A stretch of DNA of 13,094 nt from assembly GCA_021772875.1 (NCBI GenBank), contig JAJFLD010000175.1, positions 1-13,094 of the forward strand, written 5' to 3'. Origin of the DNA: Ghiorsea sp. Its GTDB lineage: Bacteria; Pseudomonadota; Zetaproteobacteria; Mariprofundales; Mariprofundaceae. The notes beneath the pieces are model-generated. The model did not search any database and was not told where the DNA came from. It worked only from the letters and a program-made list of their open reading frames with translations. This document shows, piece after piece, positions 6,037 through 13,094 of this stretch (position 1 is the stretch's first letter; every line of letters starts with the position of its first letter). A program made the position numbers and the translations under genes.

Positions 6037-8637
6037 TTAAGCCTGATCAAGCACCGCCGTGGCTTTGAGCGCGACAAACAAAGTGTTGATTTGTTCTTCG
6101 GATAATAAACCACCTTCATATTGTTGAATGAAAAATACATCCACAATACGCTCACCAAAGCTTGAAATAGCAGCGCTATGAATATCATAACCGGCATGGG
6201 TGATTTGATAGGTGAGCTCTGCCAATAAGCCTGGTCTGTCTGCGGCTGTCACTTCAATTGCAGTTTGTTGGAAGGAGGCATAGGGCAGGATGCGCACACG
6301 GGCGGGTACCCGCTTCATGAGCACATTGGCACGAATTTTTGGTACTTTGGGTGCTGTCAGCGGTTTATTATCTTCAAGCGCAGTAAGGATACGCGATGTT
6401 AAACGCTGCAAATCATCATGTTGCACAATCGGTCGTTTTTTATTGTTTTGGACATGGAAAACATCCAAAATTTTATTATTGGGTAAGGCAAAAGCATGGG
6501 CGGCAACCACACTGACTTGACCTGCTGCAATCACTGCGGCCAATTTTGCAAACAATGCCTTTTTTTCATTGGTTGCAACGATAATCATGGTATCACATCT
6601 ATCGTGATCGATATAATAACCCACTGCATGTGCAGATTGATTGCTCAGCACACCCGTTTTACCAAATAACTCGGCAATGGGTAAGAGTTGGTTGGGGGGG
6701 AAATGTGCAATGCAGTGTTTGGGTAAATCTTGCAATATGTCTTTTATGTTTTCTGGGTTGTCTGCAATTTTTAAGGTGCTCTCAATGCGTGTTTGTTGCT
6801 GTTGGGCGAGCAATTCTGGATTGATGGTTTTGCCCATCAAAGCATATTGTGTTTTGTAATACAGTTGGTGAAGCAATGAACCTTTCCAATCATTCCAGAC
6901 ATTGGGGCCCACCGCTGAAATATCAGCAACGGAGAGGCAAAGTAAGTAATTAAGGCGTTCCATGCTGCCCACTTTATCTGCAAAGGTTTGAATCACTTCG
7001 GGGTCGGATAAGTCAAAACGCTGTGAGGTGACAGCCATCATCAAATGTTTACGCACCAGCCATGCAACCAATTCAGCACCATCTTGGGTTAAACCAATGC
7101 TTAAACAAAAGTCGCGGGCCAGCACTTCACCATTTTTAGAGTGATCACCAGCCATGCCTTTGGCAATATCATGGAAAATAAGTGCAAGGTATAATAAATC
7201 AGGGCGCTTAAGCAGGTGTGATACTTCTTGGGCAAGCGGTAAACGCGCTTCTCTATCGCCGTGTTTCATGTTTCTCGCTTCGCCCACGGCGCGAATGGTA
7301 TGTTCATCTACGGTGTAGGCGTGGTATTGATTGAACTGACCCAAACCTACAACTTCACGAAAAGCAGGAATGATTAAACCCAATACACCCGTATCATTCA
7401 TTTCTTTGAGTGCCCAAGCCACGTTTCTTGGGTGTCTTAAAATGCGGAGGAACATGGTATGTGATTCAGGGTTTGCGCGGAATGCATCATCCATATAAAG
7501 CGGGGCATCTTCGCGAATTTGGCGCAATGCTGCACTACTTAAGCGGCGATGATCTTGTTGGCCAAGGTTGAAAATACGCAATAGATTTAAAGGGTCATTT
7601 TTAAATACATCGTCGTGTTGCAAACCAACTTTATAACCAGTCAGGGTGAAACCATGTTCGATATTTCTACAGCGGCGGAAGATAGGTGGATTAAGTTGTT
7701 CATCAATATCTTGAAGCAATAAACCCGATACACGTGCAATACGACCTGCTTTGCGGAAGTATGTTTTCATCAAACCATCCACTGCGGGTAGATGGCCTAT
7801 GGCTTTATATCTCAAGCTTTCAGCAAGTGCGACTTGCTGCTCAAAGGATAAGCGGTCGTTGGGGCGTTTGGTTTGCAAATGTAAACCTACACGACAACGC
7901 CATAAAAAATCTTGGGCAGAGCTTAAGTCTTGCATTTCGCGGCTACTGATATGATTTTCACGCACCAAATCTTCAATGTTTTCAGCATTAAACCATGCTT
8001 TGCTTATCCAAAATACCGATTGCACATCACGCAAACCACCTTTGCATTCTTTGATGTCTGGCTCCATCATAAAAGCACTATCACCCGTACGCTGGTGACG
8101 CAGTTGATGTTCATGAAGTTTGGCAGCGACAAATTTTTTACGCTGTTTTTTGAAAAACAACTGTATTTTCTGCTTTAAGTCGTGGAAAACATCACCATCA
8201 CCATGCAAAAGACGCATTTCTTGTGCAGCCGTTGCAGAATTCCAATCTTCTTTGATATGAGCAATGGTTTCTTTGCTATTGCGCACGGCATGGCCAATTT
8301 TGGCGTTCATATCCCACATCACATACAAAAACTTTTGAATATCATCATGCATATCTTTGCTGACATCATGAGGCACTAAAAACCAAACATCCCAATCCGA
8401 TTGCGGAGCAAGCTCACCACGGCCATAACCACCAACAGCTGCAAAATCGACTTGTTTGCATGTTTCAGGGGCCACTTGCTGCCAAATATGAATCAGAATA
8501 TGATCAACACCATGGCACATCATACGTACCAGTGTTTCACCACTTTCTTCAGCTTGAAAAGCGACTTCCACATCTTTGTAGAGCTGAGCCAGTGATGTTT
8601 TACCATAGCTTATAAGTTCTTGATTATGTTGACTCAT
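6037..8637 (-). CDS. glnD: [Protein-PII] uridylyltransferase / uridylyl-removing enzyme GlnD
   Basis: GlnD is the cytoplasmic nitrogen sensor that uridylylates PII when glutamine is low and removes UMP when it is high. The 866-residue protein is full length. It has a nucleotidyltransferase motif GGYGRGEL...SDWD (69-76 and 80-83), a helical middle domain including 'KECKGGLRDVQSVFW', then the HD hydrolase domain with LIFHDIAKGMAGDHSKNGE (H489, D490) and VAWLVRKHLMMAVTSQRFD. After NDWKGSLLHQLYY come two C-terminal ACT domains, about 680-735 and 795-866, the second with DRPGLLAELTYQI, for glutamine sensing. All domains look intact. The ATG overlaps the nadB stop as ATGA, with a ribosome binding site AAGGTG (8650-8645 on the minus strand) seven bases before the start. 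A run of seven C (6694-6700 on the minus strand) lies within the coding sequence. Confidence 0.97.
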   Translation of the reverse strand: MSQHNQELISYGKTSLAQLYKDVEVAFQAEESGETLVRMMCHGVDHILIHIWQQVAPETCKQVDFAAVGGYGRGELAPQSDWDVWFLVPHDVSKDMHDDIQKFLYVMWDMNAKIGHAVRNSKETIAHIKEDWNSATAAQEMRLLHGDGDVFHDLKQKIQLFFKKQRKKFVAAKLHEHQLRHQRTGDSAFMMEPDIKECKGGLRDVQSVFWISKAWFNAENIEDLVRENHISSREMQDLSSAQDFLWRCRVGLHLQTKRPNDRLSFEQQVALAESLRYKAIGHLPAVDGLMKTYFRKAGRIARVSGLLLQDIDEQLNPPIFRRCRNIEHGFTLTGYKVGLQHDDVFKNDPLNLLRIFNLGQQDHRRLSSAALRQIREDAPLYMDDAFRANPESHTMFLRILRHPRNVAWALKEMNDTGVLGLIIPAFREVVGLGQFNQYHAYTVDEHTIRAVGEARNMKHGDREARLPLAQEVSHLLKRPDLLYLALIFHDIAKGMAGDHSKNGEVLARDFCLSIGLTQDGAELVAWLVRKHLMMAVTSQRFDLSDPEVIQTFADKVGSMERLNYLLCLSVADISAVGPNVWNDWKGSLLHQLYYKTQYALMGKTINPELLAQQQQTRIESTLKIADNPENIKDILQDLPKHCIAHFPPNQLLPIAELFGKTGVLSNQSAHAVGYYIDHDRCDTMIIVATNEKKALFAKLAAVIAAGQVSVVAAHAFALPNNKILDVFHVQNNKKRPIVQHDDLQRLTSRILTALEDNKPLTAPKVPKIRANVLMKRVPARVRILPYASFQQTAIEVTAADRPGLLAELTYQITHAGYDIHSAAISSFGERIVDVFFIQQYEGGLLSEEQINTLFVALKATAVLDQA

Positions 8638-10253
8638 AGGTTGTCACCTTGGGGTAATAAAATAGTATCTTTGGCGGTTTTAGATAAGTTTGGGTAATCG
8701 GTGGTGTAATGTAGGCCTCGGGATTCATGGCGTTGTTGGGCGCTGCGTATCATCAATTCCGCAAGCAAAGCGAGATTGCGTAATTCGAGTAGACTGCGAC
8801 TTAAAGGATGTTGCCAATAATAAGAGGCAATCTCTTCGTGGATAAGCACCAACCGTCTTCTGGCGCGCCGTAAACGCTCAGATGAGCGCACTATGCCAAC
8901 ATAGTTGGACATGATGGCACGAATTTCATCCCAGTTTTGTTTGATTTGAACACGCTCTTGTTCTGGTACTACGCCACTACTATCCCAAGCTGGAATAGAG
9001 ACATTTGCAAAAGAGACATCTGTTTGGCAAATAAGGGCGACACAACGATCGGCCATCACCAAACATTCTAATAAAGAGTTGCTGGCAAGGCGATTTGCCC
9101 CATGAAGGCCTGTGCAAGCGGATTCACCAATGACAAATAAACAATCGATATTGGTTTCACCAGCAACAGTTGTTTGCACACCACCACACATATAATGCGC
9201 AGCAGGCACCACAGGCACGTGTTGTTCACACATATCTATGCCAATGCTCAATAATCTGCGATGAATATTAGGGAATTGGCTGAGGATTTTTTCTTTGCCC
9301 AAATGTTGTACATCAAGATACATGCAATCATCGCCACTTTTTTTGATTTCATGGTCGATTGCGCGTGCCACAATGTCTCGGGGAGCGAGTTCTCCACGTT
9401 TGTCGTAATCAAAGGCAAAACGACGGTTGCGTTTATCCACCAAATACGCGCCTTCACCACGCAAAGCTTCAGTGAGTAGGGTGGTGGAACCATTGGGGTT
9501 ATACAAACAAGTTGGGTGAAATTGCATGAATTCTAGATTCATCACTGGGCAACCTGCGCGCCAGGCCATGGCAATGCCATCACCTGTAGCAGCATGGGGA
9601 TTGGATGTATAACGATACACTTTTCCCGCACCACCAGTGGCTAAAATCACATGTTTGGCCGCGATAGTGAATACATCACCTTGCGGGCTGAGGATATATG
9701 CACCAAGGCAACGGTTGTTTTGTTGGTGGATGCCAAGCTTTTGGCTGGTGATCAAATCAACGACCATATGGCGGCGAAAACATCTAACATGGGGATGTTC
9801 ATGCACATGTTTGAATAAAGTTTCACCAATGGCTTTGCCTGTGGAGTCTTGAACATGGGCAATGCGGCGATAAGCATGTCCACCTTCACGGGTGAGATGC
9901 AGCTTGCCATTTTCTTGGTCGAAGGGTGTGCCAAGGGTGAGAAGTTCGTCAATGATTTGATGCCCAGAGGCTACGATTTCACGCACCACATCTTCATGGC
10001 ACAAACCAGCACCAGCTTGCACTGTATCTTCAATATGGGCGGCAATGGAGTCGTGTTTATCTACAATAGCGCCTGCAATGCCACCTTGGGCTTGCCAAGT
10101 ATTCGAATCGGTAACATCAACTTTATTCACCAAACACACCTGACCATGTGCTGCCAAGCGATGTGCAGCCATCAGCCCTGCGGCACCGCTGCCGATAATC
10201 AGGTAATCACAATGGTGTATGGTGCCTTGTTTCACAGATGACTTGGATGACAT
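8634..10253 (-). CDS. nadB: L-aspartate oxidase NadB
   Basis: NadB is an FAD flavoprotein that oxidises L-aspartate to iminoaspartate, the first step of de novo NAD synthesis with NadA. The 539-residue protein matches the family length. Its motifs in order are the dinucleotide-binding YLIIGSGAAGLMAAHRLA (17-34), TWQAQGGIAG (52-61), the signature LTREGGHAYRRIAH (120-133), ATGGAGKVYRYTSNP, GDGIAMAWRAGC, LEFMQFHPT (around 245, with the active-site histidine), RGELAPRDIVARAIDHE (around 290, with the catalytic arginine) and GLHGANRLASNSLLECLV (around 380-397). The C-terminal helical domain ends with ESRGLHYTTDYP. This set distinguishes it from succinate dehydrogenase flavoproteins. The ATG at 10253 has no good Shine-Dalgarno site. 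nadB is the first gene of a nadB-glnD operon joined by a four-base overlap. nadA and nadC are not in this window. Confidence 0.97.
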   Translation of the reverse strand: MSSKSSVKQGTIHHCDYLIIGSGAAGLMAAHRLAAHGQVCLVNKVDVTDSNTWQAQGGIAGAIVDKHDSIAAHIEDTVQAGAGLCHEDVVREIVASGHQIIDELLTLGTPFDQENGKLHLTREGGHAYRRIAHVQDSTGKAIGETLFKHVHEHPHVRCFRRHMVVDLITSQKLGIHQQNNRCLGAYILSPQGDVFTIAAKHVILATGGAGKVYRYTSNPHAATGDGIAMAWRAGCPVMNLEFMQFHPTCLYNPNGSTTLLTEALRGEGAYLVDKRNRRFAFDYDKRGELAPRDIVARAIDHEIKKSGDDCMYLDVQHLGKEKILSQFPNIHRRLLSIGIDMCEQHVPVVPAAHYMCGGVQTTVAGETNIDCLFVIGESACTGLHGANRLASNSLLECLVMADRCVALICQTDVSFANVSIPAWDSSGVVPEQERVQIKQNWDEIRAIMSNYVGIVRSSERLRRARRRLVLIHEEIASYYWQHPLSRSLLELRNLALLAELMIRSAQQRHESRGLHYTTDYPNLSKTAKDTILLPQGDNL

Positions 10254-10264
10254 GGGCAGAGCTT

Positions 10265-10274
10265 AATAGCTATT
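10265..10274. repeat. 10-bp perfect palindrome just upstream of nadB
   Basis: AATAGCTATT is a perfect ten-base palindrome lying 11 bases before the nadB start codon on the minus strand, in the position where a ribosome binding site would normally be. The surrounding 137 bases between the terminator and nadB are A+T rich and must contain the nadB-glnD promoter, but I could not identify a convincing -35/-10 pair. The palindrome could be a repressor operator or chance; it does not match the NrtR consensus as I remember it. Confidence 0.3.
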
Positions 10275-10390
10275 GCTTCGGATTTCACCTTAAAAAGAGT
10301 GAAAAAAGGCTGTTCTTTAAAGTTGTACAATCAAGTCCATGCTATTTTATTTAAGTTGTTATTTTGATGTTTGTTTTCTGTACCATAAAA

Positions 10391-10428
10391 AAAGGCCTGC
10401 CAGCAATTGATGCATAGGGCAGGCCTTT
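10391..10428 (-). terminator. Rho-independent terminator of the membrane protein/VWA lipoprotein operon
   Basis: A perfect 11-base inverted repeat, AAAGGCCTGCC (10391-10401) and GGCAGGCCTTT (10418-10428), encloses a 16-base loop. Read on the minus strand, the hairpin runs straight into a T tract (complement of the A run at 10387-10393), the classic intrinsic terminator form. It starts 19 bases after the stop codon of the VWA-domain lipoprotein gene and separates that operon from nadB-glnD, which is transcribed in the same direction. Read on the plus strand there is no clean T run immediately after the stem. Confidence 0.9.
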
Positions 10429-10447
10429 GGATGTTTTGTTATAGGTG

Positions 10448-11098
10448 TTAGTCGATAATCACGGCTTCTAGGCGCTCCATATCATTGACCACGCGCCAAT
10501 GGCCTTCTCCAGCCTCAACACGTTGCTCCCACATTTGTAATCTATCCATGTATTCGCGTGGATCGACGTTGTCAGAACGCAATTTGGTAACATTGAGTGC
10601 CACTACATTGTAGCCTGGCATTTGTAATGCAATATCACGGATATAACCTTTCTTTAATTCTTCTTTCAAATCAGAGAAAATAAGAATGGTTTTTTTGCCC
10701 ACATCTGCCTCATTCAAGAACTCAACACCTTGCAAGATGCCACCTGTAATATCGGTGTAAGCGCTTGGTTTCACTTCCTTCACAAAGGTGTCTACCTTTT
10801 CTTTGAATTGACGCTTTTGGCGATTGGCAGCGCTAGGGCGATCATCAAATGTGGCTTTGGCAATCAAATCCTTTTCACTAAAACTTGCCGTGTCCACGCG
10901 TGCTACGGCAAAGGTGTCGCCAGGGTTAAGTTTTGCCAAGGTGTAGTTGATGATGTTTTGCGCTTTGATGAGCTCTTCAGTATAGGTGCCAGAGGTGTCG
11001 AGCAACATATAAACACCTTTGGTATGGTTTGGTGCTTCTTCGCTCGTGCAACCAGCGATAAGCGCTGAGGCAACGATGATGCGTATCATATGTTTCAT
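10448..11098 (-). CDS. VWA-domain lipoprotein (unknown function)
   Basis: This 216-residue protein starts MKHMIRIIVASALIAGC, a short lipoprotein signal peptide with lipobox IAGC and lipidated Cys17 followed by Thr, so it is probably outer-membrane anchored on the periplasmic side. The rest resembles a von Willebrand factor A domain: VYMLLDTSGTY (29-39) supplies the DxSxT metal motif (D34, S36, T38), YTDITGGI (114-121) the middle threonine, and TILIFSDLKEE (137-147) the distal aspartate D143. A metal-dependent adhesion site therefore looks largely intact. VWA domains mediate metal-dependent protein binding; the partner here is unknown. Translation starts six bases after a perfect AAGGAGG (11111-11105) buried in the end of the upstream membrane-protein gene, whose stop is one base away. 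Strong coupling suggests that the two proteins work together. I do not recognise a named family. Confidence 0.85.
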   Translation of the reverse strand: MKHMIRIIVASALIAGCTSEEAPNHTKGVYMLLDTSGTYTEELIKAQNIINYTLAKLNPGDTFAVARVDTASFSEKDLIAKATFDDRPSAANRQKRQFKEKVDTFVKEVKPSAYTDITGGILQGVEFLNEADVGKKTILIFSDLKEELKKGYIRDIALQMPGYNVVALNVTKLRSDNVDPREYMDRLQMWEQRVEAGEGHWRVVNDMERLEAVIID

Positions 11099-11099
11099 A

Positions 11100-12548
11100 T
11101 TATACCTCCTTCAAGGTTTGTGTTTGTAGCGGAGAAAATGATTTTTTTTCTTGTTTATGTTGTTTAAACATCGATTCAACCCACAATGGTATGAAGATGA
11201 TAAGATCATAGCTGCTGGTGAACATACGCCCTGCATAACCAGCTGTATTTGCCAGCATGGTAAAAACAAATGCGAGAGCTCGAAGTGCAGCGGTGGCTGC
11301 AATGCCTAATACTGTGCGTGAAGCATGGATAAATGATTCAAGTGGAATAGCCACAAAAACAAGTGCAAAGGGTAGAATAAAACCCATACCCATTTGTGCC
11401 GCAGTGGTGATCCAACGATCAGAAAGACCAGCTGCACCCATAGCATTGCTCAGCAAAGAAGCGCGCAGAGCAGCATCATCTTGTGCCAACACTTCACGCA
11501 TATAAGCAAGCCCAGCTTCCACGCTAGCAAGCGTGAGTAGGATACCAAAAGTAATCCAAATCATATTGATGCGCATAGAGTCTTTCATTGAAGCAATCAC
11601 AGGGAATAGGCGTGTGATGCGTAAGCTCTCCATCAGGAAAAGACCCATCGCTACTTCAACAAGAATAATAACCAAAGCAGCAATATTGGCTACTTTATAA
11701 CCCATCATCATGCTGCTACCACCTACCATTTCTTGCATAGGTCGCGCAATCAAGTTGAAGTTAATCATCGCACCACCAATAGCGATGGCAAGCACAAAGC
11801 CAGCAACAAAAAACTGCGTTAAAGAAGATGAAGAGAGTGTTTTTTTGGCAGTGTCGGTCTCTTTGATGATCTTCTCATAGTTTTCCATTTGTCTGTCCAC
11901 CACACGGGATCGCTCCATCAAAGCATTCAAATGTTGATCGACTTGTTTTAAGTCGCCATCCATTTCTCGCCAAGCAGGCAACATTTTTTTGAGCAACATA
12001 TGCCGCTCGCGGCTAGCCGTGCGGTATGTTTCAAGTGTTTTTTCATGGTTTTTGTTCATCGAATCATGAATGCTCTCTAAAATTTGCCCCACCATAGGAT
12101 CACTTTTGGTGGTTGATATTTTCGCTACAGCATCCACAGCCTTAGACCACCCTGGCACTTCAGGCGGCACTTCAGAGCTTTCTTTATAATCCTCATCAAT
12201 CCGCGTCACCACATCGCTTATTTTGCGATGCAGCGTCGGGTATTCGGCTAAATCCTTCTCAACAATCTGATTGATACGCTCAAATTCACGCTCAATTTCA
12301 TGTTCAGAGGCTTCGCAACCTGCGGCAATCAACACTTCAGTGTTGCGTTGAGCCAATTTGGTTTCTGCATGGCGTAAAGACTCAGAAGCTTGTTCAAAAG
12401 CACCTCTTGCCAATGAAAAAACAGCATCAAACATTTTGTGCATAGGTTCTCTTGCTAAGTAAGCAAGGGCAACAATCATCACACTCCAAATAACAGCGGA
12501 TATTGCAGCACTTTCTGACCATAGTAGGTATATTTCTGAAAATGACAT
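11100..12548 (-). CDS. Multi-spanning membrane protein with long coiled-coil-like cytoplasmic domain (unknown)
   Basis: I do not recognise this 482-residue protein. The visible architecture is an N-terminal transmembrane segment (about 14-32), then about 210 charged, helical, coiled-coil-like residues (50-240, rich in E, K, R and Q). After that come hydrophobic segments at about 244-262, 286-306, 327-345 and 385-405, with further hydrophobic stretches at 411-435 and 446-458 and a basic, polar tail. Basic residues after the first segment (REPMHK) suggest a cytoplasmic coiled-coil domain. No enzymatic motif is evident. The start ATG lies six bases after AAGGAGG (12561-12555), and a stem-loop sits immediately upstream. 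It is the first gene of an operon with the VWA lipoprotein, so a trans-envelope partnership is a reasonable inference. Base usage resembles its neighbours. Confidence 0.8.
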   Translation of the reverse strand: MSFSEIYLLWSESAAISAVIWSVMIVALAYLAREPMHKMFDAVFSLARGAFEQASESLRHAETKLAQRNTEVLIAAGCEASEHEIEREFERINQIVEKDLAEYPTLHRKISDVVTRIDEDYKESSEVPPEVPGWSKAVDAVAKISTTKSDPMVGQILESIHDSMNKNHEKTLETYRTASRERHMLLKKMLPAWREMDGDLKQVDQHLNALMERSRVVDRQMENYEKIIKETDTAKKTLSSSSLTQFFVAGFVLAIAIGGAMINFNLIARPMQEMVGGSSMMMGYKVANIAALVIILVEVAMGLFLMESLRITRLFPVIASMKDSMRINMIWITFGILLTLASVEAGLAYMREVLAQDDAALRASLLSNAMGAAGLSDRWITTAAQMGMGFILPFALVFVAIPLESFIHASRTVLGIAATAALRALAFVFTMLANTAGYAGRMFTSSYDLIIFIPLWVESMFKQHKQEKKSFSPLQTQTLKEV

Positions 12549-12563
12549 CTAAACCCTCCTTGT

Positions 12564-12582
12564 AAGCTAGTCTTGCTAGCTT
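12564..12582 (-). promoter_or_regulatory. Leader stem-loop directly upstream of the membrane-protein Shine-Dalgarno site
   Basis: A perfect seven-base inverted repeat, AAGCTAG (12564-12570) and CTAGCTT (12576-12582), encloses a five-base loop. On the minus strand it would form a hairpin in the 5' leader ending two bases before the AAGGAGG ribosome binding site. No T tract follows, so it is not a terminator. It could stabilise the mRNA 5' end, affect ribosome access, or be a DNA operator. The structure is clear; the function is inference. Confidence 0.5.
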
Positions 12583-12722
12583 CACTGGTGATATCTAAGT
12601 TAGGAAGTTGTAAGGTCAGCCACACAATTGATGTTACCAGCATCACACGTATGTTGAGGGTGTTGCTTTTAAGCACGCTTATGGCTGGTTAGAGTTCAAG
12701 TTGTAGCTGAGGAAGGGGATGG

Positions 12723-13094
12723 ATGTATAAATATATAGGGTTAGCTTGTTTTTTTCTGGTTTTGATTTGGTCGGCCATCCATCCCAAAGACTATTTTACT
12801 TGGATTTTGGAAGTCGCACCTGCCATCATCGCTTTGATCATTGTAGTGGTGACATATCGGAGCTTCCCACTCACGCCGTTGCTGTATGTGCTAATATTAA
12901 GCCATTGCATCATTCTAATGGTGGGTGGGCACTACACGTATGCCGAAGTACCGCTCTTTGATACGCTCAAAGATGTAATGGGTTGGCAGCGCAACAACTA
13001 CGACAAGGTAGGGCATTTTGCCCAAGGTTTTGTTCCTGCGATAGTGGCAAGAGAAATTGTAATCCGAAAAGGCATTATTCTCTTTCCTGCGTGG
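12723..13094 (+). CDS. yjdF: DUF2238 (YjdF-like) inner membrane protein, N-terminal part (3' truncated by window)
   Basis: The frame is open from ATG 12723 to the window edge, giving 124 residues of a family usually near 200. It begins MYKYIGLACFFLVLIWSAIH. Hydrophobic segments lie at about 4-19, 27-44, 51-67 and 97-113. The conserved GGHYTYAEVPLFD (68-80) and NNYDKVGHFAQGFVPAI (91-107) followed by VAREI are the hallmark of DUF2238/YjdF proteins, whose function is not known. The ribosome binding site is GAGGAAGGGG at 12709-12718. A second ATG at 12719 is out of frame and stops after three codons. The gene is divergent from the membrane-protein/VWA operon, with 174 bases between the starts, so both promoters must lie in that region. 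The symbol follows the E. coli family name. Confidence 0.88.
   Translation, partial: MYKYIGLACFFLVLIWSAIHPKDYFTWILEVAPAIIALIIVVVTYRSFPLTPLLYVLILSHCIILMVGGHYTYAEVPLFDTLKDVMGWQRNNYDKVGHFAQGFVPAIVAREIVIRKGIILFPAW

Noticed and set aside
9849..10241. 130-codon plus-strand open frame opposite the 5' part of nadB
   Set aside because: It is a shadow of the conserved FAD-binding region of nadB, with no recognisable motifs.
10391..10428. Reading the 11-bp hairpin as a bidirectional terminator
   Set aside because: Only the minus-strand side runs into a T tract, and there is no plus-strand gene upstream that needs termination here.
12628..12655. Possible yjdF promoter, TTGATG and TATGTT with 16-base spacing
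   Set aside because: Each hexamer matches only four of six consensus positions. In an AT-rich 174-base divergent region this is not better than chance.
12664..12675. Small inverted repeat TGCTTTTAAGCA between the two divergent starts
   Set aside because: Five-base arms with a two-base centre are too short to call an operator without conservation data.

Overview
This window reads as an ordinary, gene-dense stretch of a Gram-negative proteobacterial chromosome, moderately AT-leaning by eye. LppC/LpoA, GlnD, NadB, YajQ, MiaA, RsmI, YraN, a DUF2238 (YjdF-type) protein and type IV pilus ATPases together point to the Gammaproteobacteria or a nearby lineage. A Zetaproteobacterium is possible, but the sequence alone does not settle this. 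I see no rRNA, tRNA, insertion sequence, CRISPR array or prophage.

Layout. (1) Positions 1-2863, plus strand: a closely spaced run of the 3' end of a PilT/PilU-family ATPase, a second complete PilT/PilU-family ATPase, yajQ and miaA. Gaps are 21, 15 and 4 bases, which suggests one transcription unit joining pilus retraction, a nucleotide/c-di-GMP-binding protein and tRNA modification. (2) Positions 2853-4814, minus strand: an LpoA/LppC-like outer-membrane lipoprotein that should activate a peptidoglycan synthase. Its 3' end overlaps miaA, and its start codon interlocks with that of rsmI. (3) Positions 4813-6031, plus strand: rsmI (16S rRNA methyltransferase) followed one base later by yraN (nuclease-fold protein). 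(4) Positions 6037-10253, minus strand: nadB-glnD with an ATGA overlap, which couples the first enzyme of de novo NAD synthesis to the PII nitrogen-sensor enzyme. (5) Positions 10391-12582, minus strand: a self-contained two-gene operon with a leader hairpin, two near-perfect Shine-Dalgarno sites and a strong Rho-independent terminator. It encodes a multi-spanning membrane protein with a long coiled-coil-like domain, which I do not recognise, and a small VWA-domain lipoprotein. (6) Positions 12723-13094, plus strand: the first 124 codons of a DUF2238/YjdF-like membrane protein, cut by the window edge.

Most genes are conserved housekeeping functions. The best candidate for something undescribed is the membrane-protein plus VWA-lipoprotein pair in region 5.
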